From Globisporangium splendens (Eukaryota; Oomycota; Peronosporomycetes; Pythiales; Pythiaceae), in NCBI GenBank assembly GCA_006386115.1, contig VFIW01000036.1, forward strand, positions 248,001 through 312,000: 64,000 bases of DNA, written 5' to 3'. A model generated the notes under the pieces. The model was not told the origin of the DNA. It did not search any database and was given only the letters and a program-made list of their open reading frames with translations. Position numbers and translations under genes: made by a program. This document shows, one piece after another, positions 1 through 8,222 of the stretch. How positions within the stretch are numbered: position 1 is the first letter of the stretch; each line of letters opens with the position of its first letter.

Positions 1-95
1 AGGTCAAGGTGCGCATCGATGAGATCGCGCAATATGTGCCTGGACACCCAGACTACGACATGTGGTACAATCACCGCAACAACAAATACTTGTAA
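1..95 (+). CDS. Aldo/keto reductase, 3' end only (runs off window)
   Basis: The first 95 bases are the last codons of an aldo/keto reductase gene, ending with TAA at 93-95. They are the exact reverse complement of the 3' end of the intact gene at 4734-5789, including the C-terminal ending NHRNNKYL. The rest of the gene lies outside the window. Because this piece belongs to the left arm of the 2.1 kb palindrome, the palindrome may extend further left and contain a second copy of the 4734-5789 gene; this cannot be seen here. Confidence 0.85.
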   Translation, partial: VKVRIDEIAQYVPGHPDYDMWYNHRNNKYL

Positions 96-358
96 GTGTG
101 CGCAAGTGCAATTTTCTTTTGTTTGTCTGGGATTAATTGGTTGAGATAATCAGCATTTTTTGTAAGCAATCTACGCTATGCAACCACGTTCTATCATGCT
201 TTTATCCAACAACCAATTGTCTTTTTGACTATCAGTCAGCACCTTTTTTCTCTCTTCTCGGTGGAGATTTTACAGTTGTGCTTGCTGGGTTATGGCAGCT
301 AGCTGCATTTCAGCGATCTCGACACCGCAGTGGTGCGGCGCTCAACCTTTATCAAAGC

Positions 359-516
359 CTACAAGAATCTGTCGCAGCTGGCATAAAACGGGGCGTTATT
401 GGGAAGCACTGATACTAACTGAGCGACCTCATCGATGCACACCTTGGTATCTGGTGTGATCTTGTCGGTGAGCCCACGAGACTTGAGATTTTCATCCACA
501 CCCAGCGCGGCAGTCC
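359..516 (-). pseudogene. Aldo/keto reductase C-terminal remnant (left-arm copy)
   Basis: On the minus strand this stretch encodes a degenerate reductase tail: an ENLKS-like segment, DKITPD, then VLPNNAPF and a DRFL ending with a stop at 359-361. It matches the C-terminus of the gene at 2672-3718 but with several substitutions. Nothing upstream of about residue 290 of the family survives. It is the mirror copy of 4313-4470 and is best read as a leftover of an older, mostly deleted gene copy. Confidence 0.75.
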
Positions 517-1017
517 AGAGTCTCTCCCGTCACGAAAACAGCTCCTTCGTTATAGTGAACTCTCTTGGACCACCATTCTTGTGTTTGCACACATGAGCTG
601 CTTTTTAGCTTTCGTACGGCAAGCACACTCTTTTCAAGTCAATCGTAAGGCAGTCAGCTGTATGCTTGAAGTCTGTCATCGTTGCATTGCTCAAGGTAAC
701 ATTTTGACCATCACTCCTGGGTTCGAAAGGGTGTGAAAGACATTCACTCTGACATTCGATTACTCTGGTCTCTGGAGTGATGGTCATGCTGTTGCCTTCC
801 GCGATGTGACCACGTCTAAAGGTGCCGGTAATCGAAGGTTTCAAATTAAAAGTGATCGATTGTCTTTACCTGTATACGTGGTCTTTGATTTGAAACCTTC
901 GACTGCCTTGAGAAGACTATACTTGCCCTACGAAAGCACAAAGCAGCTCGCGTGTGCATGCCCAACAACGACGGTCCAATAGCGTTCATTGCAGTAAAAC
1001 AAAAGACCTGATGTCGA
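517..1017. other. Intergenic, mirrored in right palindrome arm; holds old inverted promoter copies
   Basis: There is no gene here. This is the mirror of 3812-4312 and includes the diverged inverted promoter modules and short inverted repeats described for that interval. Short ORFs present here are identical to those in the right arm only because the DNA is duplicated. Confidence 0.6.
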
Positions 1018-1036
1018 GCTCACTCTCAAATTTCCA
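1018..1036 (+). promoter_or_regulatory. Oomycete Inr plus FPR core promoter of the 1111 reductase
   Basis: GCTCACTCTC followed by AAATTTCC fits the oomycete initiator consensus (YTCANTYY) and the flanking promoter region (MWTTTNC), about 75-90 bp upstream of the ATG at 1111. The spacing and order match known oomycete core promoters. The transcription start itself is inferred. Confidence 0.65.
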
Positions 1037-1110
1037 GCCCTACGCAAACGCCTCTCTTCCCCGGCATCAAAGCGGCATTCGCCGCCTCGATTCTCTCCTC
1101 TCTCTCCACC

Positions 1111-2157
1111 ATGACCACTCCAGCTCCTGCAAAACACGACATGAAGTACCGCTACCTAGGCAACTCGGGTCTGCTCGTCTCCACGCTATCCTTCGGCTGC
1201 ATGACGTTCACCGACAAGACAAGCGTCGACGAAGCCTATGACATCCTGGTGAAAGCCTATGAAGGAGGCGTGAACTACTTTGACAATGCGGAAGGGTATA
1301 CTGCGGGTGTTGCCGAAACACTCATGGGACAGGCATTCAAGCGCGGGATCGAGGACGGAGTTTGGTCACGAGAAGACCTCGTGGTGAGCACCAAGATCTT
1401 TTTGGGGACGAAGACTGGCCCGAATGATCAGGGTCTGGGACGCAAGCATATCATCGAAGGTACGAAGGCGTCGCTCAAACGCGCTCAGCTCGACTACTTT
1501 GACGTGGTCTTCTGCCACCGTCCAGAGAAAGCGACTCCGATTGAAGAAACCGTTCGTGCGATGAATTACCTCATCCAAAAAGGCTGGGCATTCTACTGGG
1601 GAACCAGTGAATGGAGCTCTCACGATATTATCGAAGCTTGCGAGATCGCGGACCGTCTTGGCTTGATCCGTCCGATCGTCGAGCAACCTCAGTACCACAT
1701 CTTCGAGCGCTCGCGCGTCGAGTTCGAGTACGTCAACCTGTACAAGAAGTACAAGTTTGGACTCACGACGTGGTCGCCGCTCGCGTTCGGCATTCTCACG
1801 GGCAAGTACAGCAAAGGCATCCCGGAAGGAGCTCGGTTAGAGATTGCGTGGGCTGCAGCGGTGATGCCGGATATTAACGCCCGAGTCGCCAAGACCGACA
1901 AACTGAAGATCATCGCCGACGAACTCGGGTGCTCGCTCGCGCAACTCGCGATTGCTTAGTGTGTAACCGACCAAGACGTGTCGACTGTGATTTTGGGCGC
2001 GTCCAATATCCACCAACTGGAGGAGAACCTGAAAGCCAATGCGCTTATTGACAAGATGACGCCAGAGCATAAGACGCGCATCGATGCGATCGCGCAACAT
2101 GCACCACAGCTGAAGGGACTTAGTGGATATTACAACGTCCGCGATAAGCACTTGTAG
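1111..2157 (+). pseudogene. Kv-beta-like aldo/keto reductase with premature stop
   Basis: The reading frame runs from ATG 1111 to TAG 2155-2157 (348 codons, the normal family length) but is interrupted by TAG at 1957-1959, codon 283, where all intact paralogs have Trp in the AIAWC motif. Catalytic residues Asp58, Tyr63, Lys95 and His136 are present upstream of the stop. If translated, the product would lose the last 66 residues, including the LGAS-containing part of the cofactor-binding end. After 2096 the sequence leaves the palindrome and ends in a different tail (DKHL) from its right-arm twin, so the two copies had different 3' ends. The promoter at 1018-1036 is intact. A truncated but expressed product cannot be excluded. 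Confidence 0.85.
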
Positions 2158-2671
2158 GCTAGCAAGGATCTATGTGTTTGACTGCGTCTGTTACCCGGCT
2201 GGCAATAGCAATATACGAGTGTCAGGGAGCAATAACACTGAGATGATAGAGCAGCATTTTTTGCTGCCCGTCTCCAACAACACGAAGGCAACACATCTAC
2301 AATATACACTACAAAGCTTACAGTCTCTTTTAGTAGTTTGATGGCCAATACTGCACAAATGCGCCAAAGTAATGACATATTGCCACTATAACTACCATAT
2401 TCACTACAATGGCAAAGCACGCCTGCATCTCCCTGGCAATAGATGCATGCCGTATTGCTCACATTCATCAGGTGGATGTGATTTTACTAGAACATCATAT
2501 TGCATGAGAAAGGTCGTGCCTGAAAACCGCTGTTCATACTTCGAAAACTCAAAATCTAGATGCAACTTTCGCTCCTAACTTGCCCTATGGCGACATTCGC
2601 GAGACCAGGCAAGTATCGGAGCTGAAATTCAAGCATTGCATTAGTGAGCCACTGAACTCCTTCCTCAAAGC
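2158..2671. other. Central spacer of the palindrome, no gene seen
   Basis: This is unique AT-rich sequence between the two convergent reductase copies. Together with the divergent 3' codons on both sides it forms the 636 bp non-palindromic centre (2097-2732). No ORF with recognisable similarity was found. Confidence 0.6.
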
Positions 2672-3718
2672 CTACAAGAATCTGTCGCGGCTGATATTAA
2701 ACGGGGCGTTATTGGGAAGCACTGGTACGAACTGCGCGATCGCATCGATGCGCGTCTTATGCTCTGGCGTCATCTTGTCAATAAGCGCATTGGCTTTCAG
2801 GTTCTCCTCCAGTTGGTGGATATTGGACGCGCCCAAAATCACAGTCGACACGTCTTGGTCGGTTACACACCAAGCAATCGCGAGTTGCGCGAGCGAGCAC
2901 CCGAGTTCGTCGGCGATGATCTTCAGTTTGTCGGTCTTGGCGACTCGGGCGTTAATATCCGGCATCACCGCTGCAGCCCACGCAATCTCTAACCGAGCTC
3001 CTTCCGGGATGCCTTTGCTGTACTTGCCCGTGAGAATGCCGAACGCGAGCGGCGACCACGTCGTGAGTCCAAACTTGTACTTCTTGTACAGGTTGACGTA
3101 CTCGAACTCGACGCGCGAGCGCTCGAAGATGTGGTACTGAGGTTGCTCGACGATCGGACGGATCAAGCCAAGACGGTCCGCGATCTCGCAAGCTTCGATA
3201 ATATCGTGAGAGCTCCATTCACTGGTTCCCCAGTAGAATGCCCAGCCTTTTTGGATGAGGTAATTCATCGCACGAACGGTTTCTTCAATCGGAGTCGCTT
3301 TCTCTGGACGGTGGCAGAAGACCACGTCAAAGTAGTCGAGCTGAGCGCGTTTGAGCGACGCCTTCGTACCTTCGATGATATGCTTGCGTCCCAGACCCTG
3401 ATCATTCGGGCCAGTCTTCGTCCCCAAAAAGATCTTGGTGCTCACCACGAGGTCTTCTCGTGACCAAACTCCGTCCTCGATCCCGCGCTTGAATGCCTGT
3501 CCCATGAGTGTTTCGGCAACACCCGCAGTGTACCCTTCCGCATTGTCAAAGTAGTTCACGCCTCCTTCATAGGCTTTCACCAGGATGTCATAGGCTTCGT
3601 CGACGCTTGTCTTGTCGGTGAACGTCATGCAGCCGAAGGATAGCGTGGAGACGAGCAGACCCGAGTTGCCTAGGTAGCGGTACTTCATGTCGTGTTTTGC
3701 AGGAGCTGGAGTGGTCAT
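2672..3718 (-). CDS. Kv-beta-like aldo/keto reductase (intact palindrome copy)
   Basis: This 348-residue NADPH-dependent oxidoreductase is of the AKR6/Kv-channel beta-subunit type, expected to be a soluble TIM barrel. The N-terminus has MKYRYLGNSG, and the catalytic tetrad is visible as Asp58 (FDNAE), Tyr63, Lys95 (STK) and His136 (FCHRPE). Kv-beta hallmark stretches follow: RKHIIEG, WAFYWGTSEW, LTTWSPLAFGILTGKY and a C-terminal AIAWCVTDQDVSTVILGAS. Mammalian Kv-beta has Asn where His136 sits, so this protein keeps the classic reductase His. It is the intact twin of the interrupted gene at 1111-2157, on the opposite strand and convergent with it. Its Inr/FPR promoter is at 3793-3811. The substrate is unknown; association with a potassium channel is only a family possibility. 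Confidence 0.93.
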   Translation of the reverse strand: MTTPAPAKHDMKYRYLGNSGLLVSTLSFGCMTFTDKTSVDEAYDILVKAYEGGVNYFDNAEGYTAGVAETLMGQAFKRGIEDGVWSREDLVVSTKIFLGTKTGPNDQGLGRKHIIEGTKASLKRAQLDYFDVVFCHRPEKATPIEETVRAMNYLIQKGWAFYWGTSEWSSHDIIEACEIADRLGLIRPIVEQPQYHIFERSRVEFEYVNLYKKYKFGLTTWSPLAFGILTGKYSKGIPEGARLEIAWAAAVMPDINARVAKTDKLKIIADELGCSLAQLAIAWCVTDQDVSTVILGASNIHQLEENLKANALIDKMTPEHKTRIDAIAQFVPVLPNNAPFNISRDRFL

Positions 3719-3792
3719 GGTGGAGAGAGAGGAGAGAATCGAGGCGGCGAATGCCGCTTTGATGCCGGGGAAGAGAGGCGTTTGCGTAGGGC

Positions 3793-3811
3793 TGGAAATT
3801 TGAGAGTGAGC
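3793..3811 (-). promoter_or_regulatory. Inr plus FPR core promoter of the 2672-3718 reductase
   Basis: Mirror image of 1018-1036. On the minus strand it reads GCTCACTCTC then AAATTTCC, about 75-93 bp upstream of the ATG at 3718. Confidence 0.65.
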
Positions 3812-3831
3812 TCGACATCAGGTCTTTTGTT

Positions 3832-4282
3832 TTACTGCAATGAACGCTATTGGACCGTCGTTGTTGGGCATGCACACGCGAGCTGCTTTGTGCTTTCGTA
3901 GGGCAAGTATAGTCTTCTCAAGGCAGTCGAAGGTTTCAAATCAAAGACCACGTATACAGGTAAAGACAATCGATCACTTTTAATTTGAAACCTTCGATTA
4001 CCGGCACCTTTAGACGTGGTCACATCGCGGAAGGCAACAGCATGACCATCACTCCAGAGACCAGAGTAATCGAATGTCAGAGTGAATGTCTTTCACACCC
4101 TTTCGAACCCAGGAGTGATGGTCAAAATGTTACCTTGAGCAATGCAACGATGACAGACTTCAAGCATACAGCTGACTGCCTTACGATTGACTTGAAAAGA
4201 GTGTGCTTGCCGTACGAAAGCTAAAAAGCAGCTCATGTGTGCAAACACAAGAATGGTGGTCCAAGAGAGTTCACTATAACGA
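3832..4282. repeat. Older, diverged inverted duplication of reductase upstream DNA
   Basis: The block 3832-3922, read on the minus strand, and the block 4187-4282, read on the plus strand, are related over about 90 bp. They share CTTGCC.TACGAAAGC, AAGCAGCTC.TGTGTGCA and GGTCCAA. Their symmetry centre is near 4056. Two more inverted pairs lie inside or beside it: 3929-3941 with 3983-3995 (GAAGGTTTCAAAT type), and 4044-4055 with 4112-4123 (GACCATCACTCC type). The plus-strand module faces the reductase remnant at 4313-4470, as if it had been that gene's upstream region. Confidence 0.7.
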
Positions 4283-4312
4283 AGGAGCTGTTTTCGTGAC
4301 GGGAGAGACTCT

Positions 4313-4470
4313 GGACTGCCGCGCTGGGTGTGGATGAAAATCTCAAGTCTCGTGGGCTCACCGACAAGATCACACCAGATACCAAGGTGTGCATCGATGA
4401 GGTCGCTCAGTTAGTATCAGTGCTTCCCAATAACGCCCCGTTTTATGCCAGCTGCGACAGATTCTTGTAG
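4313..4470 (+). pseudogene. Aldo/keto reductase C-terminal remnant (right-arm copy)
   Basis: A plus-strand frame resembles the reductase C-terminus: ENLKS, DKITPD, IDEVAQ, VLPNNAPF and DRFL followed by TAG at 4468-4470. It is closest to the tail of 2672-3718 but has several replacements (for instance Cys where Arg is usual). The body of the gene is missing: the old upstream module at 4187-4282 is followed almost at once by the tail. It therefore looks like a head-to-head duplicate that lost its interior. Confidence 0.75.
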
Positions 4471-4733
4471 GCTTTGATAAAGGTTGAGCGCCGCACCACT
4501 GCGGTGTCGAGATCGCTGAAATGCAGCTAGCTGCCATAACCCAGCAAGCACAACTGTAAAATCTCCACCGAGAAGAGAGAAAAAAGGTGCTGACTGATAG
4601 TCAAAAAGACAATTGGTTGTTGGATAAAAGCATGATAGAACGTGGTTGCATAGCGTAGATTGCTTACAAAAAATGCTGATTATCTCAACCAATTAATCCC
4701 AGACAAACAAAAGAAAATTGCACTTGCGCACAC

Positions 4734-5789
4734 TTACAAGTATTTGTTGTTGCGGTGATTGTACCACATGTCGTAGTCTGGGTGTCCAGGCACATATTGC
4801 GCGATCTCATCGATGCGCACCTTGACCTCCGGGGTCATCTTCTCGATCAGATCGTTTGCCTTGAGGTTTTCCTCCAGCTGCGCAATATTGGACGCGCCGA
4901 GCATCACGGTCGACACGTTCGGGTTCGACGCGCACCAGGCGATCGCGAGCTGCGCAATGGTGCATCCAAGGTCGTCGGCCACACTCTTGAACGAATCGGT
5001 CTTGGTAATCTTGGCGTCGAGGTCCTTGACACGGTTACGCGTCGCAGCGTCATTGAGACGACTTCCTTCAGCGATGCCCTTGCTGTGCTTGCCTGTGATG
5101 ACACCGTAGCGGAGTGGCGAGAACGTCGTGAGTCCATACTTGTACTTCTTGTACAGGTTCACAAAGTCAAAGTCGACTCGCGAGCGCTCGAAAATGTTGT
5201 ACTGTGGCTGCTCAACCACAGGGCGGATGAGTCCAAGGCGGTCGGCGGTCTCACACGCCTCGATAATATCGCCGGACTTCCATTCGCTGGTTCCCCAGTA
5301 GAACGCCCAGCCTTGCTCGATCACAAAGTTCATCGCGCGCACGGTCTCTTCAATCGGAGTCGATGAGTCAGGGCGGTGGCAGAACACCACGTCAAAGTAG
5401 TCGAGTTGAGCGCGTTTGAGCGACGCCTTCGTACCTTCAATGATGTGCTTGCGGCTCAATCCTTGGTCATTCGGACCCGGGTTGGTCTTCGTGCCAAAGT
5501 ACATCTTGGTGCTGAGCACGAGGTCTTCGCGGGTCCAGACACCGTTCTCCACACCCTTCTTGATGACCTCGCCCATGATCGTCTCGGACTTGCCCATGCC
5601 GTACACCTCCGCGTTGTCAAAGTAGTTGACGCCGCTCTGGAAGGCCTTGACCATCATGTCGTATGCAGCGTCGCCGTTGAGTTTGTCGCCGAACGTCATC
5701 ACGCCGAACGAGAGCGTGGACACGAGCAGCCCCGTGTTGCCCAAGTAGCGGTACTTCATGCCGTGCGTCGCTGGTGCTGGAGTCGCCAT
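4734..5789 (-). CDS. Kv-beta-like aldo/keto reductase
   Basis: A 351-residue member of the same reductase family. The start is taken at ATG 5789 (MATPAPATHG, then MKYRYLGNTG), as in the paralogs; the frame is open upstream but has no better ATG. The catalytic tetrad is Asp58, Tyr63, Lys95 and His138. Other family marks are LSRKHIIEGTKASLKRAQLD, WAFYWGTSEWKSGDIIEACE, LTTFSPLRYGVITGKH and AIAWCASNPNVSTVMLGAS; the C-terminus is NHRNNKYL. The LTTFSPLRYG variant (instead of LTTWSPLAFG) is shared with 11139-12191, suggesting a sub-branch. A CT tract lies just before the ATG and an Inr-like element further upstream. The 3' end is duplicated at 1-95 through the palindrome. Substrate unknown. Confidence 0.93.
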   Translation of the reverse strand: MATPAPATHGMKYRYLGNTGLLVSTLSFGVMTFGDKLNGDAAYDMMVKAFQSGVNYFDNAEVYGMGKSETIMGEVIKKGVENGVWTREDLVLSTKMYFGTKTNPGPNDQGLSRKHIIEGTKASLKRAQLDYFDVVFCHRPDSSTPIEETVRAMNFVIEQGWAFYWGTSEWKSGDIIEACETADRLGLIRPVVEQPQYNIFERSRVDFDFVNLYKKYKYGLTTFSPLRYGVITGKHSKGIAEGSRLNDAATRNRVKDLDAKITKTDSFKSVADDLGCTIAQLAIAWCASNPNVSTVMLGASNIAQLEENLKANDLIEKMTPEVKVRIDEIAQYVPGHPDYDMWYNHRNNKYL

Positions 5790-5794
5790 CGTGC

Positions 5795-5812
5795 AGAGAG
5801 AGAGAGAGAGAG
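5795..5812 (-). repeat. (CT)n tract in the 5'UTR of the 4734-5789 reductase
   Basis: Nine CT units on the coding strand end six bases before the ATG. The palindromic reductase at 1111 also has a CT-rich leader (TCTCTCCTCTCTCTCC) just before its ATG. It may be a 5'UTR pyrimidine element or simply a microsatellite. Confidence 0.7.
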
Positions 5813-5844
5813 TAGAAGCTTGAGGTCGTTGTTTGATGTTGAAG

Positions 5845-5862
5845 GCGGATTTGGAAATGATC
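5845..5862 (-). promoter_or_regulatory. Inr-like core promoter of the 4734-5789 reductase
   Basis: The minus strand reads ATCATTTCC followed by AAATCCG. TCATTTC fits the oomycete initiator. The element lies about 55-75 bp upstream of the ATG. Confidence 0.5.
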
Positions 5863-6748
5863 TCCTGCCACACGCGACTTGCAAACTCAAATCAAAAAGA
5901 GAGGAGTCTGGAGTGTGGTCCACTCTAGAACGCTGCATGCAGCCAACATCCTCTATGAAGCTATAATCGATCATATTTGAGATGTTACAGGTTAAATATA
6001 GTAGGATTTTGAATAATGGCGAACCTCTGAAAAGGAATGAACGCGTTTGTAACCTTGGTGGGAAGTAATCACAGATATCACCTAATTCAGTGCGTTTGCG
6101 CCGACACACTCCTTGCACAGGAAGATCATCACTCTGATGATCATGGGCACCAAACGGCACTGACGACGGGGAGGAATGCAGGCGACCTTGGTGTGGTCTG
6201 GAAGGAGCTCGCTCTCGTATCGTTGGCCAGCTGAGCGCTGAGAGGTCCAGCTTGAAGGTAGTTTTGGCAGTTAGGGACGCCAGACGAGATGCATTCGCGG
6301 AGTTTGGTAGCATTCCGTTGACCTGTAGCCACGGTTTTTCGCATCTTGCTATGGTCACAGAGCTGGTTTGGTGCAGGTGGTATTGCTTTGTTGGGTGCGT
6401 CGTATTGACCTCACGTGCAACTTGGCATTGGAGCCTTCAGCGAATTTCTCGGAACATAAATCCCGATGTAAATACTAGTCCTTTACCGATGTTTACCGAT
6501 ATTCGTCGATGCCTTTTGGTGTGAGGCGATCCTGATAAATAGAAGACCGGGTTGTATTCGGTGAATCCCATCAGCTGCTGAAACAACGCAGCCAACGAAA
6601 CACGAAAAAATGATCTGTTGTTGTTGTTTGAGAAGGGAAATTGGCGTCAATGAAACTACAGTGGATGCATACTCTGAGATTTCAGCTCCGTACTCGTAAT
6701 GTGATGAAATGCGGACCAACAAAGGTTGTCTCGTCGAGATTTTCCAAT
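5863..6748. other. Intergenic, no supported gene
   Basis: Several short overlapping frames exist on both strands, including a minus-strand one around 6000-6358, but none has recognisable domains, conserved spacing or a consistent start. Nothing further is supported. Confidence 0.5.
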
Positions 6749-7792
6749 CTACACGTGGTGCGCTCGCACTTTAGAGTGCTCGTCATGCTCGGCGAGCTTT
6801 GGCACGAACTGCACGATCGCGTCAATGCGAGCCTTGATCTCCGGCGTGATCTTGCCGATGAAGGCATGAGCCTTGATATTCTCCTCCAGTTGGTGAGCGC
6901 TGGAAGCACCGAGGATGACCGATGACACATTTTGGTTGGACGCACACCACGCAATCGCCAATTGCGCTAACGAGCATCCCACTTCGTCTGCAACCAGCTT
7001 AATCTTGTTTGCCATGCCAACGCGAAGCTCGAAGTCGGGCAACAATGACGACAGCCACGCGTCGTTCATGCGCGAGCCTTCAGGGATACCTTGGCTGTAT
7101 TTTCCCGTGAGCACGCCGAAGGCAAGTGGCGACCACGTTGCAGCTCCCAGCTTGTACTTCTTGTACAAGTTCACGTAGTCAAACTCCACGCGTGAGCGCT
7201 CAAAGATGCTGTATTGAGTCTGCTCCACGACTGGTCGAATTAGACCGAGGTGGTCGGCGATCTCGCACGCTTCGATAATGTCCGCCGACGTCCACTCACT
7301 GGTCCCCCAGTAGAACGCCCAACCTTGCTGAATCACGTAGTTCATGGCGCGCACAGTTTCCTCGATTGGGGTCGTGGCCTCTGGGCGATGGCAGTACAAC
7401 ACATCCAGGTACTCGAGCTGAGTGCGCTTGAGCGATCCTTTCACACCTTCGATAACATGCTTGCGGCTAATGCCTTGGTCGTTCGGACCAGATTTCTGTC
7501 CAAAGAACACCTTGGTGCCGATCACGAGGTCCTCGCGAGTCCACACGCCGTTGTCGATGCCTCGTTGAATAGCTTGGCCCATTACCTGTTCGGCTTCGCC
7601 TCCATTGTAGGATTCTGCATTGTCGAAAAAGTTGATACCACTCTGGAAGGCCTTCACCATAATGTCGTAAGCTTTGTCGACGCCGCTCTTGTTGTCAAAC
7701 GTCATGCAGCCGAACGAGAACGTCGACACGAGCAGGCCAGAGTTGCCCAAGTAGCGGTACTTCATATCGCGAACTGGAGTCGAGGATGCCAT
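6749..7792 (-). CDS. Kv-beta-like aldo/keto reductase, divergent paralog
   Basis: A 347-residue reductase. The start is taken at ATG 7792 (MASSTPVRDM then KYRYLGNSG), aligning with the other copies. The tetrad is Asp57, Tyr62, Lys94 and His135 (LYCHRPE). It differs more from its neighbours than they do from each other: MASSTPV instead of MATPAP, LSSLLPD in place of LIPD-type sequence, GTKVFFGQKSG in the Lys loop, and a long hydrophilic C-terminal tail ending KVRAHHV. The central WAFYWGTSEWTSADIIEACE and AIAWCASNQNVSSVILGAS segments are typical. An Inr/FPR element lies about 75-90 bp upstream. Probably an older duplicate; substrate unknown. Confidence 0.92.
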   Translation of the reverse strand: MASSTPVRDMKYRYLGNSGLLVSTFSFGCMTFDNKSGVDKAYDIMVKAFQSGINFFDNAESYNGGEAEQVMGQAIQRGIDNGVWTREDLVIGTKVFFGQKSGPNDQGISRKHVIEGVKGSLKRTQLEYLDVLYCHRPEATTPIEETVRAMNYVIQQGWAFYWGTSEWTSADIIEACEIADHLGLIRPVVEQTQYSIFERSRVEFDYVNLYKKYKLGAATWSPLAFGVLTGKYSQGIPEGSRMNDAWLSSLLPDFELRVGMANKIKLVADEVGCSLAQLAIAWCASNQNVSSVILGASSAHQLEENIKAHAFIGKITPEIKARIDAIVQFVPKLAEHDEHSKVRAHHV

Positions 7793-7864
7793 CTTGATCT
7801 GAATGCGATGAGGAGTGAGGAGAGACTTTGTCTTGTGGTTTGAGCTTTTGGTTTCGCAGGAGCC

Positions 7865-7882
7865 ACGAAATTGAGGAATGAG
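7865..7882 (-). promoter_or_regulatory. Inr plus FPR core promoter of the 6749-7792 reductase
   Basis: The minus strand reads CTCATTCC followed closely by AATTTCG, a good match to the oomycete initiator and FPR, about 73-90 bp upstream of the ATG at 7792. Confidence 0.65.
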
Positions 7883-8222
7883 AGGCGATCGATGCCTGCC
7901 TCTTGAACGTTGGGGGAATTGGGAGTCTGTCAGTAAGCGCCTTGTCGTTGCTGTCACGAACGGGATATGGAAATTAAACCATTTGTATGTTTGTGTGCGT
8001 AAACCGCGATGTAAGCGCCAAACAAGGTTGACGCACCGAAACTGTTGGCCTCAAGCAACGGTGCCAACGATTATTACAATAATCACAACAAACAATGCCG
8101 CTGTAAGAAGGATAGGGTGTGCTTTAGTATTAATAAGAGTCGAGTTGTTTGATTGGCTGCAAGCCAAAAAACGTATGCTGAGCATACGTTGTTTTCGTTG
8201 GGCTGTGGTCCATCGGATTAGA

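Larger units (their letters stand above)
1..2096 (+). repeat. Left arm of a large palindrome (inverted repeat)
   Basis: Every base I compared pairs with the reverse complement of 2733-4828 under the rule x + y = 4829. The arm carries the end of one reductase gene, an old reductase remnant on the minus strand, a promoter and most of a second reductase gene. The only difference found is a TGG-to-TAG change at 1957-1959 relative to the right arm. Symmetry stops after 2096, within the reductase C-terminal codons. The arm is cut by the window edge, so its true length is at least 2096 bp. Confidence 0.95.
2733..4828 (-). repeat. Right arm of the large palindrome
   Basis: This is the reverse complement of 1-2096. 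It contains nearly all of the intact reductase 2672-3718, its promoter, the old plus-strand reductase remnant 4313-4470, and the 3' end of the reductase 4734-5789. Near-identity over about 2.1 kb including non-coding DNA points to a recent duplication or ongoing gene conversion; an assembly artefact is also possible. Confidence 0.95.

Noticed and set aside
137..412. 91-codon frame repeated exactly at 4417-4692
   Set aside because: The exact repetition is due to the palindrome, not conservation; it has no start context or domain.
700..740. GGTTCGAA-like tRNA T-arm sequence
   Set aside because: No D-arm, anticodon arm or acceptor stem can be formed around it; it belongs to the inverted promoter modules.
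5863..6358. Possible minus-strand coding segment near 6000-6358
   Set aside because: Two overlapping frames look weakly protein-like but neither has a motif, promoter or matching splice sites.
7878..8222. N-terminal extension of the RNase H-like frame
   Set aside because: Open by chance: it overlaps the promoter of the 6749-7792 gene and has no RNase H or other domain.
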